DNA from: Streptomyces glomeratus
GTDB taxonomy: Bacteria; Actinomycetota; Actinomycetes; Streptomycetales; Streptomycetaceae
Assembly (NCBI RefSeq): GCF_021462825.1
Contig: NZ_JAKEEB010000028.1
Location: 26,169 to 90,168 of the forward strand
Direction of reading: 5' to 3'
Length of the DNA: 64,000 bases
Part shown: one piece after another, positions 51,641-60,943 of the stretch
How positions within the stretch are numbered: the first letter of the stretch is position 1
Layout of the letters: every line of letters begins with the position of its first letter
Notes under the pieces: generated by a model
Seen by the model: the letters and a program-made list of their open reading frames with translations, nothing else
Told to the model about the DNA's origin: nothing
The model's database searches: none
Position numbers and translations under genes: made by a program

Positions 51641-53260
51641 ATGCGTGGAGCGAGGCACGCCCGATGGGCGGCGGCCGCGATGGCGGCAGCCCTCTCGGCG
51701 GCCGCCTGCGGTGGTGGTGGCGGGGGCACCGCCCCCGGGGTGCTCAGCTCGTCCTGGAGTGACCCGCCGAACCCGCTGGAACCGGCCAACACCAACGAGG
51801 TCCAGGGCGGCAAGGTCCTCGACATGCTCTTCCGCGGGCTCAAGCGCTACAACCCGAGGACCGGCGCGGCCGAGAACATGCTCGCCGAGAAGATCGAGAC
51901 CACCGACTCGCAGAACTTCACCGTCACCGTCAAGGACGGCTGGACGTTCAGCGACGGCGAGCCCGTCACCGCCAAGTCCTTCGTCGACGCCTGGAACTAC
52001 GGCGCCGGCCTGAGGAACAACCAGAGGAACGCGTACTTCTTCGGATACATCGACGGCTACGACAAGGTGCATCCCGAGACCGGCTCCCAGCGCGCCGACA
52101 CCCTCTCCGGTCTCAGGGTGACCGGCCCCCGCACCTTCACCATCAGGCTCAGCCAGAAGTTCTCGACGTTCCCGGACACCCTCGGCTATGTGGCGTTCGC
52201 CCCGCTGCCGAGGGCGTTCTTCGACCACCACGGCGACTGGCTGAAGAAGCCCGTCGGCAACGGGCCGTACCTGGTCAAGTCCTACACCAGGGGCTTCATG
52301 ATGTCCCTGAGGAAGTGGGAGGGCTATCCCGGCCCGGACGGGGCGCAGAACAACGGAGTGGATCTACAGGTCTACACCGACGGCAACACCGCCTACACCG
52401 ATCTGCTGGCCGGCAACCTCGACCTCGTCGACGATGTGCCCGCCGCGCAGCTCAAGAACGTCAAGGCGGACCTCGGCGGCCGCTACATCAACACCCCGGC
52501 CGGGATCATCCAGACCCTCGCCTTCCCGTTCTACGACCCGCGGTGGAACAAGCCGGGGGCGGAGAAGGTCCGCACGGGTCTGTCCATGGCGATCAACCGG
52601 AAGCAGATCACCCACAGGATCTTCCATGACACCCGCACCCCGGCGAGCGACTGGACCTCCCCGGTGCTCGGCGTCGACGGCGGCTTCCAGGAGGGGCTGT
52701 GCGGCAGTGCCTGCACCTACGACCCGGTCCGGGCCAGGAAGCTGGTCCAGGAAGGCGGCGGACTGCCCGGCGGCCAGGTCAGGATCGCGTACAACGCGGA
52801 CGCGGGCTCCCACCGGGAGTGGGTGGACGCCCTGTGCAACTCCATCAACCGTGCCCTCGGCGACGACAAGGCGTGTGTCGGCAACCCGGTCGGGACCTTC
52901 GCCGACTTCCGCAACCAGATCGGCCGGCACAAGATGCCGGGCCCGTTCCGGGCCGGCTGGCAGATGGACTACCCGCTGATCCAGAACTTCCTGCAGCCGC
53001 TCTACTACACGCGCGCCTCCTCCAACGACGGCCAGTGGTCCGACAAGGACTTCGACCGGCTCGTCGACCGGGCGAACGCGGAGTCGGACAAGGCACGGGC
53101 CGTGAGGCTGTTCCAGGACGCCGAGAAGGTCGTACGGGACAACATGGCCGCCATCCCGCTCTGGTACCAGAACGGCAGCGCCGGCTATGCGCAGCGCCTG
53201 ACCCATGTGGCGCTCAACCCGTTCAGCGTTCCCGTCTACAACGAGATCAGGGTCGGCTGA
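51641..53260 (+). CDS. oligopeptide ABC transporter, substrate-binding lipoprotein (operon 3)
   Basis: A 539-residue SBP_bac_5 lipoprotein, paralogous to the operon 1 binding protein. Lipobox SAAAC (Cys near 23), then VQGGKVLDMLFRGLKRYNPR, KSFVDAWNYGAGLRNNQRNA, KPVGNGPYLVKSYT, RTGLSMAINRKQITHRIFHD, and the same cysteine pair (LCGSACTYDP) plus two extra cysteines (DALCNSIN, DKACVGNP). GAGGAGG precedes the ATG. It is richer in Arg and less codon-biased than its operon 1 counterpart, suggesting lower expression. Confidence 0.94.
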   Translation: MRGARHARWAAAAMAAALSAAACGGGGGGTAPGVLSSSWSDPPNPLEPANTNEVQGGKVLDMLFRGLKRYNPRTGAAENMLAEKIETTDSQNFTVTVKDGWTFSDGEPVTAKSFVDAWNYGAGLRNNQRNAYFFGYIDGYDKVHPETGSQRADTLSGLRVTGPRTFTIRLSQKFSTFPDTLGYVAFAPLPRAFFDHHGDWLKKPVGNGPYLVKSYTRGFMMSLRKWEGYPGPDGAQNNGVDLQVYTDGNTAYTDLLAGNLDLVDDVPAAQLKNVKADLGGRYINTPAGIIQTLAFPFYDPRWNKPGAEKVRTGLSMAINRKQITHRIFHDTRTPASDWTSPVLGVDGGFQEGLCGSACTYDPVRARKLVQEGGGLPGGQVRIAYNADAGSHREWVDALCNSINRALGDDKACVGNPVGTFADFRNQIGRHKMPGPFRAGWQMDYPLIQNFLQPLYYTRASSNDGQWSDKDFDRLVDRANAESDKARAVRLFQDAEKVVRDNMAAIPLWYQNGSAGYAQRLTHVALNPFSVPVYNEIRVG

Positions 53261-53293
53261 GCGCCACGGCCACGCCCAACCCCAGGAGGCCCC

Positions 53294-54217
53294 ATGGGAC
53301 GGTACGTCATCCGGCGTCTGCTGCAGATGATTCCGGTCTTCCTCGGCGCCACCCTGCTGATCTTCCTGATGGTGAACGTGATGGGGGACCCCATCGCGGG
53401 CCTGTGCGGCGAACGGCAGTGCGACCCCGCCACGGCGGCCCAGCTGCGCCGGGAGTTCGGCCTCGACAAGCCCCTGTGGCAGCAATACGCGACCTACATG
53501 GGCAACGTCTTCACCGGCGACTTCGGCACCGCCTTCAACGGACAGCCGGTCACCGAGCTGATGGGGACCGCCTTCCCGGTGACCGTCCGGCTGACCGTGG
53601 TCGCGGTCCTCTTCGAGGTCGTCATCGGGATCGCGCTCGGTGTGATCACCGGCATGCGCCGCGGGCGGCCCGTGGACACCTCGGTCCTGCTGCTCACCCT
53701 CGTCGTGATCTCGGTGCCGACCTTCGTCACCGGTCTGCTGCTCCAGCTGCTGCTCGGCGTGCAGTGGGGCTGGGTCCGGCCGTCGGTCTCCTACCAGGCC
53801 GCCCTCGGCGAGCTGATCGTGCCCGGTCTGGTCCTCGCCTCCGTCTCGCTCGCCTACGTCACCCGGCTGACCCGGACCTCCATCGCCGAGAACAGGCGGT
53901 CCGACTACGTCCGCACGGCCGTCGCGAAGGGGCTGCCGCGCCGGCGGGTGATCCTCCGGCATCTGCTGCGCAACTCGCTCATCCCCGTGGTCACCTTCAT
54001 CGGCACCGACATCGGCGCCCTCATGGGAGGCGCCATCGTCACCGAGCGGATCTTCAACATCCACGGCGTCGGCTACCAGCTCTACCAGGGGATCCTCCGC
54101 CACAACACCCAGACGGTCGTCGGCTTCGTGACCGTGCTGGTGCTGGTCTTCCTGGTGGCCAATCTGCTCGTCGATCTCCTGTACGCCGTACTCGACCCGA
54201 GGATCCGCTATGCCTGA
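53294..54217 (+). CDS. oligopeptide ABC transporter permease, OppB type (operon 3)
   Basis: A 307-residue permease closely similar to the operon 1 OppB: MGRYVIRRLLQMIPVFLGAT, EAA loop DYVRTAVAKGLPRRRVILRH, and the end LLVDLLYAVLDPRIRYA. GGAGG lies 4 bases before the ATG. Unlike operon 1, only 33 bases separate it from the binding-protein gene and no hairpin is present. Confidence 0.94.
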   Translation: MGRYVIRRLLQMIPVFLGATLLIFLMVNVMGDPIAGLCGERQCDPATAAQLRREFGLDKPLWQQYATYMGNVFTGDFGTAFNGQPVTELMGTAFPVTVRLTVVAVLFEVVIGIALGVITGMRRGRPVDTSVLLLTLVVISVPTFVTGLLLQLLLGVQWGWVRPSVSYQAALGELIVPGLVLASVSLAYVTRLTRTSIAENRRSDYVRTAVAKGLPRRRVILRHLLRNSLIPVVTFIGTDIGALMGGAIVTERIFNIHGVGYQLYQGILRHNTQTVVGFVTVLVLVFLVANLLVDLLYAVLDPRIRYA

Positions 54218-55196
54218 GCAGCCGCAGCAGCCCGAGGGTGCCATCGCGGGGACCGGTATGGGGGGCGCGATGGACCTGGCCGCGAGTGAGGCGAGCACCC
54301 TGGAGAGGAGGCCCGGCGGCGGCGGTCCTCGGGGCACGGGTCCGGCGGGCAGACCGCGCAGCCTGTGGTCGGACGCCTGGCGGGATCTGCGGCGGAACCC
54401 GGTCTTCATCGCCTCCGCGCTCGTGATCCTCTTCCTCGTCCTGATCTCGGTCTGGCCGTCTCTGATCGCCCCCGGCGACCCTCTCGCATGCGACCTGTCC
54501 AAGGCCCAGGAGGGCCCCCGGTCCGGGCATCCGTTCGGATTCGACGGGCAGGGCTGCGATGTGTACACCCGGACGATCCACGGCGCCCGTACCTCGGTCA
54601 CGGTCGGCGTCTGCGCCACCCTCGGCGTCGCGATCCTCGGCTCGGTCCTGGGCGGGCTCGCCGGATTCTTCGGCGGGGCCTGGGACGCGATCCTCTCCCG
54701 TACCACCGACATCTTCTTCGCGATCCCGGTCGTGCTCGGCGGCCTGGTCCTGCTCTCGGTCGTGACCAGCAACACGGTCTGGCCGGTCGTCGGATTCATG
54801 GTGCTGCTCGGCTGGCCCCAGATCTCCCGGATCGCCCGCGGCGCGGTCATCACCGCCCGGCAGAACGACTACGTACAGGCCGCCCGCGCCCTGGGCGCCT
54901 CCCCCTCCCGCATCCTGCTGCGGCACATCGCGCCCAACGCCATCGCCCCGGTGATCGTCGTGGCGACCATCGCGCTCGGCACCTACATCGCACTGGAGGC
55001 GACCCTGTCGTACCTCGGGGTGGGGCTGAAGCCGCCCAGCGTCTCCTGGGGGATCGACATCTCCGCCGCTTCCCCGTACATCCGCAACGCCCCGCACGCG
55101 CTGCTGTGGCCCTCCGGCGCCCTCGCGATCACCGTGCTCGCGTTCATCATGCTCGGCGACGCGGTGCGCGACGCCCTCGACCCGAAGCTGAGGTGA
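54210..55196 (+). CDS. oligopeptide ABC transporter permease, OppC type (operon 3)
   Basis: A 328-residue permease with a Pro/Gly-rich N-terminal extension of about 45 residues before the first helix (FIASALVILFLVLISVWPSL). Shared landmarks with operon 1: GHPFGFDGQGCDVYTRTIHG, EAA loop DYVQAARALGASPSRILLRH, and LGDAVRDALDPKLR at the end. It overlaps the previous gene by 8 bases. Confidence 0.94.
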   Translation: MPEQPQQPEGAIAGTGMGGAMDLAASEASTLERRPGGGGPRGTGPAGRPRSLWSDAWRDLRRNPVFIASALVILFLVLISVWPSLIAPGDPLACDLSKAQEGPRSGHPFGFDGQGCDVYTRTIHGARTSVTVGVCATLGVAILGSVLGGLAGFFGGAWDAILSRTTDIFFAIPVVLGGLVLLSVVTSNTVWPVVGFMVLLGWPQISRIARGAVITARQNDYVQAARALGASPSRILLRHIAPNAIAPVIVVATIALGTYIALEATLSYLGVGLKPPSVSWGIDISAASPYIRNAPHALLWPSGALAITVLAFIMLGDAVRDALDPKLR

Positions 55197-55205
55197 GCCG
55201 TCGTC

Positions 55206-56186
55206 ATGCTGCTGGACGTACGGGACCTGCACGTGGAGTTCCGGACCCGGGAGGGAGTCGCCCGGGCCGTGAACGGCGTCAGCTACGCCGTGGACGAGGG
55301 GGAGACCCTCGCGGTGCTCGGCGAGTCCGGCTCCGGGAAGTCCGTCACCGCACAGGCCGTCATGGGGATCCTCGACGTGCCGCCCGGCCGGATCACCGGC
55401 GGCCGGGTCCTCTTCCGCGGGCGGGACCTGCTCACCCTGAAGGACGAGGAGCGCAGGAGGGTCCGCGGCGCCGAGATGGCCATGATCTTCCAGGACGCGC
55501 TGTCCGCGCTCAACCCCGTGCTCACCGTCGGCGACCAGCTCGGCGAGATGTTCGTGGTGCACCGCGGGATGTCGAAGAAGGACGCCCGGGCCAGGGCCGT
55601 CGAACTGATGGTCAGGGTGGGGATCCCGGCCGCCGCCCAGCGCGTGCGCGACTATCCGCACCAGTTCTCCGGCGGTATGCGCCAGCGCATCATGATCGCC
55701 ATGGCGCTGGCCCTCCAGCCGGCCCTGATCATCGCCGACGAGCCCACCACCGCCCTCGACGTCACGGTCCAGGCCCAGATCATGGACCTGCTGGCCGAAC
55801 TGCAGCGCGAATACCGCATGGGACTCGTCCTCATCACCCACGACCTCGGCGTCGTCGCGGACGTCGCCGACCGCATCGCGGTCATGTACGCGGGCCGGAT
55901 CGTCGAGTCCGCCCCCGTCCACGACCTCTACAAGGCGCCCGCCCATCCCTACACCCGGGGCCTGCTCGACTCCATCCCCCGGCTCGACCGCAAGGGCCGG
56001 GAGCTGTCCGCGATCAAGGGCCTGCCGCCGAACCTCATGGACATCCCGCCGGGCTGCGCCTTCCACCCCCGCTGCCCGATGGCCCGGGACGTGTGCCTCA
56101 CCGATGTGCCGCCGCTCTACGAGGTCTCCGGGGACCGCGGGAGCGCCTGCCACTTCTGGAGGGAGTGCCTGCATGGCCGGTCATGA
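55206..56186 (+). CDS. oligopeptide ABC transporter ATPase, OppD type (operon 3)
   Basis: A 326-residue ATPase very similar to the operon 1 OppD: Walker A GESGSGKSVTAQAVMG, Q-loop IFQDALSALNPVLTVG, signature FSGGMRQRIMIAMAL, Walker B LIIADEPTTALDVTVQAQIM, and CAFHPRCPMARDVC. It lacks the 20-residue N-terminal extension of the operon 1 copy. The ribosome site before the ATG at 55206 is weak, so coupling to the upstream gene is likely. Confidence 0.94.
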   Translation: MLLDVRDLHVEFRTREGVARAVNGVSYAVDEGETLAVLGESGSGKSVTAQAVMGILDVPPGRITGGRVLFRGRDLLTLKDEERRRVRGAEMAMIFQDALSALNPVLTVGDQLGEMFVVHRGMSKKDARARAVELMVRVGIPAAAQRVRDYPHQFSGGMRQRIMIAMALALQPALIIADEPTTALDVTVQAQIMDLLAELQREYRMGLVLITHDLGVVADVADRIAVMYAGRIVESAPVHDLYKAPAHPYTRGLLDSIPRLDRKGRELSAIKGLPPNLMDIPPGCAFHPRCPMARDVCLTDVPPLYEVSGDRGSACHFWRECLHGRS

Positions 56187-57276
56187 ACCGATCCTCGAGG
56201 TCAGCGGGCTGGTCAAGTACTACCCGCTCACCCGGGGGGTCCTCTTCAGGAAGCAGATCGGCGCGGTCCGGGCGGTCGACGGCGTCGACTTCACCCTGGT
56301 CCGGGGCGAGACCCTCGGCATCGTCGGCGAGTCCGGCTGCGGCAAGTCGACGCTCGCCAGGCTGCTGGTCACCCTGGAGCGGCCGACCTCCGGTGCGATC
56401 CGGTACAAGGGCGAGGACATCACCAGGCTGTCCGGACGCGCCCTGAAGGCGGTGCGGCGCAACATCCAGATGGTCTTCCAGGACCCGTACACCTCCCTCA
56501 ACCCCCGTATGACGGTGGGCGACATCATCGGGGAGCCGTACGAGATCCATCCCGAGGTCGCGCTCAGGGGGGACCGGCGCCGGCGCGTGCAGGAGCTGCT
56601 CGACGTGGTCGGGCTCAACCCCGAGTACATCAACCGCTATCCGCACCAGTTCTCCGGCGGCCAGCGCCAGCGCATCGGCATCGCGCGGGCGCTGGCGCTG
56701 CGGCCGGAGATCGTCGTCGCCGACGAGCCGGTCTCCGCGCTGGACGTGTCCGTCCAGGCGCAGGTGGTCAATCTGATGGCGCGCCTCCAGGGCGAGTTCG
56801 GACTGTCGTACGTGTTCATCGCCCACGACCTGTCGGTCGTGCGGCACATCTCCGACCGGGTCGGCGTGATGTACCTCGGACGGATCGTGGAGATCGGCCG
56901 CGACACGGAGATCTACGACCATCCCACGCACCCCTACACCCAGGCCCTGCTGTCCGCCGTGCCGGTGCCCGACCCGGAGGCACGGGAGCGCCGGGAGCGG
57001 ATCATCCTGAGCGGTGATGTGCCCTCCCCGGCGCACATCCCGTCCGGCTGCCGCTTCCGCACCCGCTGCTGGAAGGCCAGGGAGCGGTGCGCCCTGGAGG
57101 TGCCGCCGCTCGCGGTCCCCGAACGCTTCCGAGCCCAGGGGGGACCGGCCGCGCACGACTCGGCCTGCCATTTCGCGGAGGAGAGACGGGTGGTGCCGCC
57201 TGAGGAGGCGACGCCGGGACATCCCCCCGGTCAGCCCCCGGTGCCGGGGGGTGAGCCCCATGAGGAGCCCGCATAA
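56173..57276 (+). CDS. oligopeptide ABC transporter ATPase, OppF type (operon 3)
   Basis: A 367-residue ATPase similar to the operon 1 OppF but without its acidic N-terminal extension: LVKYYPLTRGVLFRKQIGAV, Walker A GESGCGKSTLARLL, Q-loop VFQDPYTSLNPRMTVGDIIG, signature FSGGQRQRIGIARAL, Walker B IVVADEPVSALDVSVQAQVV, CRFRTRCWKARERC, and a Pro-rich tail. The ATG at 56173 overlaps the previous gene by 14 bases. Last gene of operon 3. Confidence 0.94.
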   Translation: MAGHEPILEVSGLVKYYPLTRGVLFRKQIGAVRAVDGVDFTLVRGETLGIVGESGCGKSTLARLLVTLERPTSGAIRYKGEDITRLSGRALKAVRRNIQMVFQDPYTSLNPRMTVGDIIGEPYEIHPEVALRGDRRRRVQELLDVVGLNPEYINRYPHQFSGGQRQRIGIARALALRPEIVVADEPVSALDVSVQAQVVNLMARLQGEFGLSYVFIAHDLSVVRHISDRVGVMYLGRIVEIGRDTEIYDHPTHPYTQALLSAVPVPDPEARERRERIILSGDVPSPAHIPSGCRFRTRCWKARERCALEVPPLAVPERFRAQGGPAAHDSACHFAEERRVVPPEEATPGHPPGQPPVPGGEPHEEPA

Positions 57277-57385
57277 ACATACAAATGCGGAGGAAGTTCG
57301 TTAACACACAGGCAACTTGACCGACGCGATTCCGATATACGGACGCAGGACAGTGAACAGCGTACGGCCGTGCGGGTGCCGTGTA

Positions 57386-57416
57386 CGGGCCGGGATGCGC
57401 TCTGCATCCCGGCCCG
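57386..57416. terminator. bidirectional terminator between operon 3 and the S9 peptidase
   Basis: Perfect 13-bp stem CGGGCCGGGATGC (57386-57398) / GCATCCCGGCCCG (57404-57416) with a 5-base loop, between two convergent genes. Confidence 0.88.
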
Positions 57417-57435
57417 TTGCCCGTTCCCGCGCCGC

Positions 57436-59556
57436 TCAGCCCTGATGCAGGGCGCGCCTGAGGAAGTCCCGCTGGAGCAGCAGCAGGTTCTCGGCGACCG
57501 TTTCCTGCGGCGTCATATGGGTCACCCCGGACAGCGGCAGCACCTCGTGGGGGCGGCCCGCGGCCAGCAGGGCGGAGGACAGGCGCAGGGAGTGGGCGAC
57601 CACCACGTTGTCGTCGGCCAGACCGTGGACGATCATCATCGGGCGAGCCGGTTCCGCGGCGTCCACCAGGCCCGCGTCGTCGATCAGGGAGTTGCGGCGG
57701 TAGACCTCGGGCTGTTCGCCCGGGTGTCCCAGATAGCGCTCCTGGTAGTGGGTGTCGTACAGCCGCAGGTCGGTCACCGGGGCGCCGACCACCGCCGCGT
57801 GGAACACGTCCGGGCGGCGCAACACCGCGAGGGCCGCCAGATAGCCCCCGAAGGACCAGCCTCGGATCGCGACCCGGGACAGGTCGAGCGGGAAGTCGCC
57901 GGCCAGGGCGTGCAGCGCGTCGACCTGGTCCTGGAGCACCACGGCAGCCAGTTCGTCCTTGACCGCCTTCTCCCAGGCGGGGGAGCGGCCCGGGGTGCCC
58001 CGGCCGTCCGCGACCACCACGGCGAAGCCCTGGTCGGCGAACCACTGCGAGGTCAGATGCGGATTGTGCGCGGCAACCACCCGCTGCCCGTGCGGGCCTC
58101 CGTAGGGGTCCATGAGGACGGGCAGGGGGGTGTCACCGGAGTAGTCCCTGGGCAGCAGTACCGCGCATGGGATACGCCGTGGGCCCCCCTGCGTCAGTGT
58201 GACGCGCGGGGACATGCCCGGATGCTCGGCGTGGGACGCCACCGTCGCGATGCGCTTGCCGTCCCGCAGCACCTGAACCCGGGCACCCGGGAGGTCGGGA
58301 ACCGAGGAGACGAGCACGGTCACGCCCCCGGCGCGTACCGCCGAGTGCACACCCGGCTCCTGCGACACACGCTCCACACCCAGCTCATTGACCCGGTACA
58401 CATGGACCTCGCCGATCTCCGGACCGGCGGCCGCCTCCCCTGCGGAGGCCGCGACCAGCACATCGGAGTCCGATACGTCCAGCACCGCCCGTACGTGCAA
58501 CTGCGGCCCGGTCAACGGGCGTTCGCCGACCGCGAGCACGCGCGCGCCGCCCTCGTCGGCGATCCTCACCAGCTGTCCTGAGGGGCTCCAGCACGGCACA
58601 CCGGGGAAAAGTTCCAGCCAATGTGGATCTTCCTCCGCGTGCACCATCCGGGTCGCCCCGGAGTCCGGGTCCACGGCCAGGTACAGCTGGCCGCGCTGGT
58701 CACGCGCCTGGACGAGGATCAGCGGCGCACCGGCTGCCGACCAGTGCACTCGCGCCAGATACGGGTAGCCCGCCCGGTCCCAGACGACCTCGGTGCGCAC
58801 CCCGTCGACCCCGATGACGAACAGGCGGACGTCCGCGTTGTCGGTGCCCGCCGCCGGATACGCCACCGCCTGCGGTTCCCGGCCGGGATGCGCCGGATCG
58901 GAGATCCACCAGCGGCGCACGGGCGTGTCGTCCACGCGTGCCACGAGCAGCCGGTCGGAGGCCGGCGACCACCAGAAGCCCCGCGTACGGCTCATCTCCT
59001 CGGCCGCGACGAACTCGGCCAGTCCGTATGTCACGGACTCCGATTCCGGCTCCGCGAGCGCCCGGTCGCCCTCGCCCTCGGCTCCCGCCAACCGCAGGGC
59101 GCCGCGGGAGACGTAGGCGATGTGCCGTCCGTCGGGAGCCGGCCGTGGGTCGATCACCGGGCCCGGTACCCGGAGTTCGCGTGCCGTGCCCGCCCGCAGC
59201 TCCGCCGTGAAGAGCCGCCCCGACAACGCGAAAGACGCCAGTTCCAGGGCTGTGTCGGTGGCGTAGCCGACGATTCCGGCACCGCCCTCGCGGCTGCGTT
59301 CCCGCCGGGCGCGCTCCTCGGGCGCCAACTCCTCGGCGGCACCCCCGAGCAGCGCGTCGGGATCGGCCGCCAGGCGCTCGGAGCCGTCCGTCGCATCGAG
59401 GATCCACAACTGGTGTGCGCGGTCCGTGCCCGAGGCGGATCGCAGAAACGCGACACGGGAACCGTCGGGCGCGACGGTGAACGCGCGCGGCGCGCCGAGC
59501 GTGAACCGCTGGGTCCGCGCGTGCCGTCGGGGAAAGGAAGCAGGCTCGGTCGTCAT
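57436..59556 (-). CDS. S9 family prolyl oligopeptidase (DPP IV-like)
   Basis: A 706-residue peptidase. An N-terminal beta-propeller (DPPIV_N type; ITYGLAEFVAAEEM-like segment, then FWWSPASDRLLVARVDDTPV) is followed by the C-terminal alpha/beta hydrolase with LMDPYGGPHGQRVV, the nucleophile motif AIRGWSFGGYLAALAVLRRP (Ser near 566), Asp in HGLADDNVVVAHS (near 647) and His in SGVTHMTPQ (near 679). It lacks a signal peptide and so acts inside the cell, trimming dipeptides from imported peptides; the adjoining oligopeptide importers fit that role. The ATG at 59556 lies 6 bases after TATGGT, a leaderless layout, so the 70-residue longer frame is rejected. Confidence 0.95.
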   Translation of the reverse strand: MTTEPASFPRRHARTQRFTLGAPRAFTVAPDGSRVAFLRSASGTDRAHQLWILDATDGSERLAADPDALLGGAAEELAPEERARRERSREGGAGIVGYATDTALELASFALSGRLFTAELRAGTARELRVPGPVIDPRPAPDGRHIAYVSRGALRLAGAEGEGDRALAEPESESVTYGLAEFVAAEEMSRTRGFWWSPASDRLLVARVDDTPVRRWWISDPAHPGREPQAVAYPAAGTDNADVRLFVIGVDGVRTEVVWDRAGYPYLARVHWSAAGAPLILVQARDQRGQLYLAVDPDSGATRMVHAEEDPHWLELFPGVPCWSPSGQLVRIADEGGARVLAVGERPLTGPQLHVRAVLDVSDSDVLVAASAGEAAAGPEIGEVHVYRVNELGVERVSQEPGVHSAVRAGGVTVLVSSVPDLPGARVQVLRDGKRIATVASHAEHPGMSPRVTLTQGGPRRIPCAVLLPRDYSGDTPLPVLMDPYGGPHGQRVVAAHNPHLTSQWFADQGFAVVVADGRGTPGRSPAWEKAVKDELAAVVLQDQVDALHALAGDFPLDLSRVAIRGWSFGGYLAALAVLRRPDVFHAAVVGAPVTDLRLYDTHYQERYLGHPGEQPEVYRRNSLIDDAGLVDAAEPARPMMIVHGLADDNVVVAHSLRLSSALLAAGRPHEVLPLSGVTHMTPQETVAENLLLLQRDFLRRALHQG

Positions 59557-59759
59557 GCCCCGACCATATTGGCCATGCGCCCCCTTGTGCGGCCGTGCGC
59601 CGACCGATGCGCACGTACGGATAGTTATGATCACTAGCGCATAGTGGGTATGAACCCGCTGGCATCTATGTGGATTTATCTGCGTGGCGTTTTCCGCATG
59701 GATATGTTGCCCCCATAGTCCGACCCCCTGCCCCTGTGGATCTTTGGAGGTGAGCCGCC

Positions 59760-59954
59760 GTGGCACTCTCGATTTCGGCGGTGGTGCTGCTGGCGATCAT
59801 CGTCTTCCTTCTGATCAGGAAGTCAGGGCTGAAGGCCGGGCATGCGATCGTCTGCATGCTGCTCGGTTTCTATCTCGCCTCCTCGACCGTCGCCCCGACG
59901 ATCCACGATCTGACGACGAACATCGCCGGGATGATCGGCAGCATCAAGTTCTGA
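59760..59954 (+). CDS. small two-helix membrane protein
   Basis: A 64-residue protein: MALSISAVVLLAIIVFLLIR, then KSGLKAGHAIVCMLLGFYLA and an amphipathic tail APTIHDLTTNIAGMIGSIKF. A strong GGAGGTGA ribosome site lies 6 bases before the GTG start. Conserved short proteins of this look occur in Streptomyces; no function is known to me. Its promoter is probably in the A/T-rich stretch 59610-59700. Confidence 0.85.
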   Translation: MALSISAVVLLAIIVFLLIRKSGLKAGHAIVCMLLGFYLASSTVAPTIHDLTTNIAGMIGSIKF

Positions 59955-60019
59955 CCCGCGCCGGGCCGGCGCAGCCGGTGGGGCGTGCGGGGCTCCGGTC
60001 GCCTCGTAGGGTGGGATCC

Positions 60020-60943
60020 ATGACGGATCTGCCCGACCGGCGTCTGCTCCTGGTGCACGCGCACCCCGACGACGAGTCCATCAACAACGGCGCGACCATG
60101 GCCAAGTACGCGGCCGAGGGCGCCCGGGTGACGCTGGTGACCTGCACCCTCGGGGAGGAGGGCGAGGTCATCCCGCCCGCGCTGGCGCATCTCGCGCCGG
60201 ACCGTGACGACGCCCTGGGGCCGTACCGCGCGGGCGAACTGGCCGCCGCCATGAAGGAGCTGGGTGTCACCGACCACCGCTTCCTCGGCGGGCCGGGCCG
60301 CTACCGCGACTCCGGGATGGCGGGCGCCCCGCAGAACCACCGCCCGGGCGCCTTCTGGTCCGCCGACCTCGACGAGGCGGCCGGCCATCTGGTGGCGGTC
60401 GTCCGGGAGGTCCGTCCCCAGGTCCTCGTCACCTACGACGCGAACGGCGGCTACGGCCACCCGGACCACATCCAGGCGCACCGCGTCGCCGTGCGGGCCG
60501 CCGAACTGGCCGCCGACCCCGGCTTCCGGCCGGACCTCGGCGCGCCTTGGGAGATCCTCAAGGTCTACTGGAACCGGACACCGCGCTCGGTCGCCGAGTC
60601 CGCTTTCGCCCGGCTCGGCGAGGCGCTCGGCACGACGCCCTTCGCCGGGGCGGCGGCCGTCGACGACGTCCCCGGCGTGGTCGACGACCCGGTGGTCACC
60701 ACCGAGATCGACGGCACGGCCTTCGCTGCCGCGAAGGCCGCGGCGATGCGGGCGCACGCCACCCAGATCGAGGTCGCGGTGCCCTGGTTCGCGCTCTCCA
60801 ACGCACTGGCTCAGCCGCTGTTCACCACCGAGTACTACGAGTTGGCGCACGGCGAGCGAAGCAGGTCGGGAGTCCCCCCGGCCGTAAGCTGGGCAGGCGA
60901 CGGCCCCCATGAGACGGACCTGTTCGAAGGAGTGGCCCCATGA
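60020..60943 (+). CDS. mshB: N-acetyl-1-D-myo-inositol-2-amino-2-deoxy-alpha-D-glucopyranoside deacetylase
   Basis: A 307-residue MshB (PIG-L/LmbE fold), the zinc deacetylase of mycothiol synthesis. The zinc-binding motif AHPDDESINNGATMAKYA lies at residues about 12-29; the third ligand lies in TYDANGGYGHPDHIQAHRVA (near 145). The CTLGEEGEVIPPALAHLAPD segment and the long C-terminal half are typical of MshB rather than the related Mca. The ATG at 60020 is 7 bases after TAGGGT, so it is probably leaderless. Its stop overlaps the next start as ATGA. Confidence 0.96.
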   Translation: MTDLPDRRLLLVHAHPDDESINNGATMAKYAAEGARVTLVTCTLGEEGEVIPPALAHLAPDRDDALGPYRAGELAAAMKELGVTDHRFLGGPGRYRDSGMAGAPQNHRPGAFWSADLDEAAGHLVAVVREVRPQVLVTYDANGGYGHPDHIQAHRVAVRAAELAADPGFRPDLGAPWEILKVYWNRTPRSVAESAFARLGEALGTTPFAGAAAVDDVPGVVDDPVVTTEIDGTAFAAAKAAAMRAHATQIEVAVPWFALSNALAQPLFTTEYYELAHGERSRSGVPPAVSWAGDGPHETDLFEGVAP

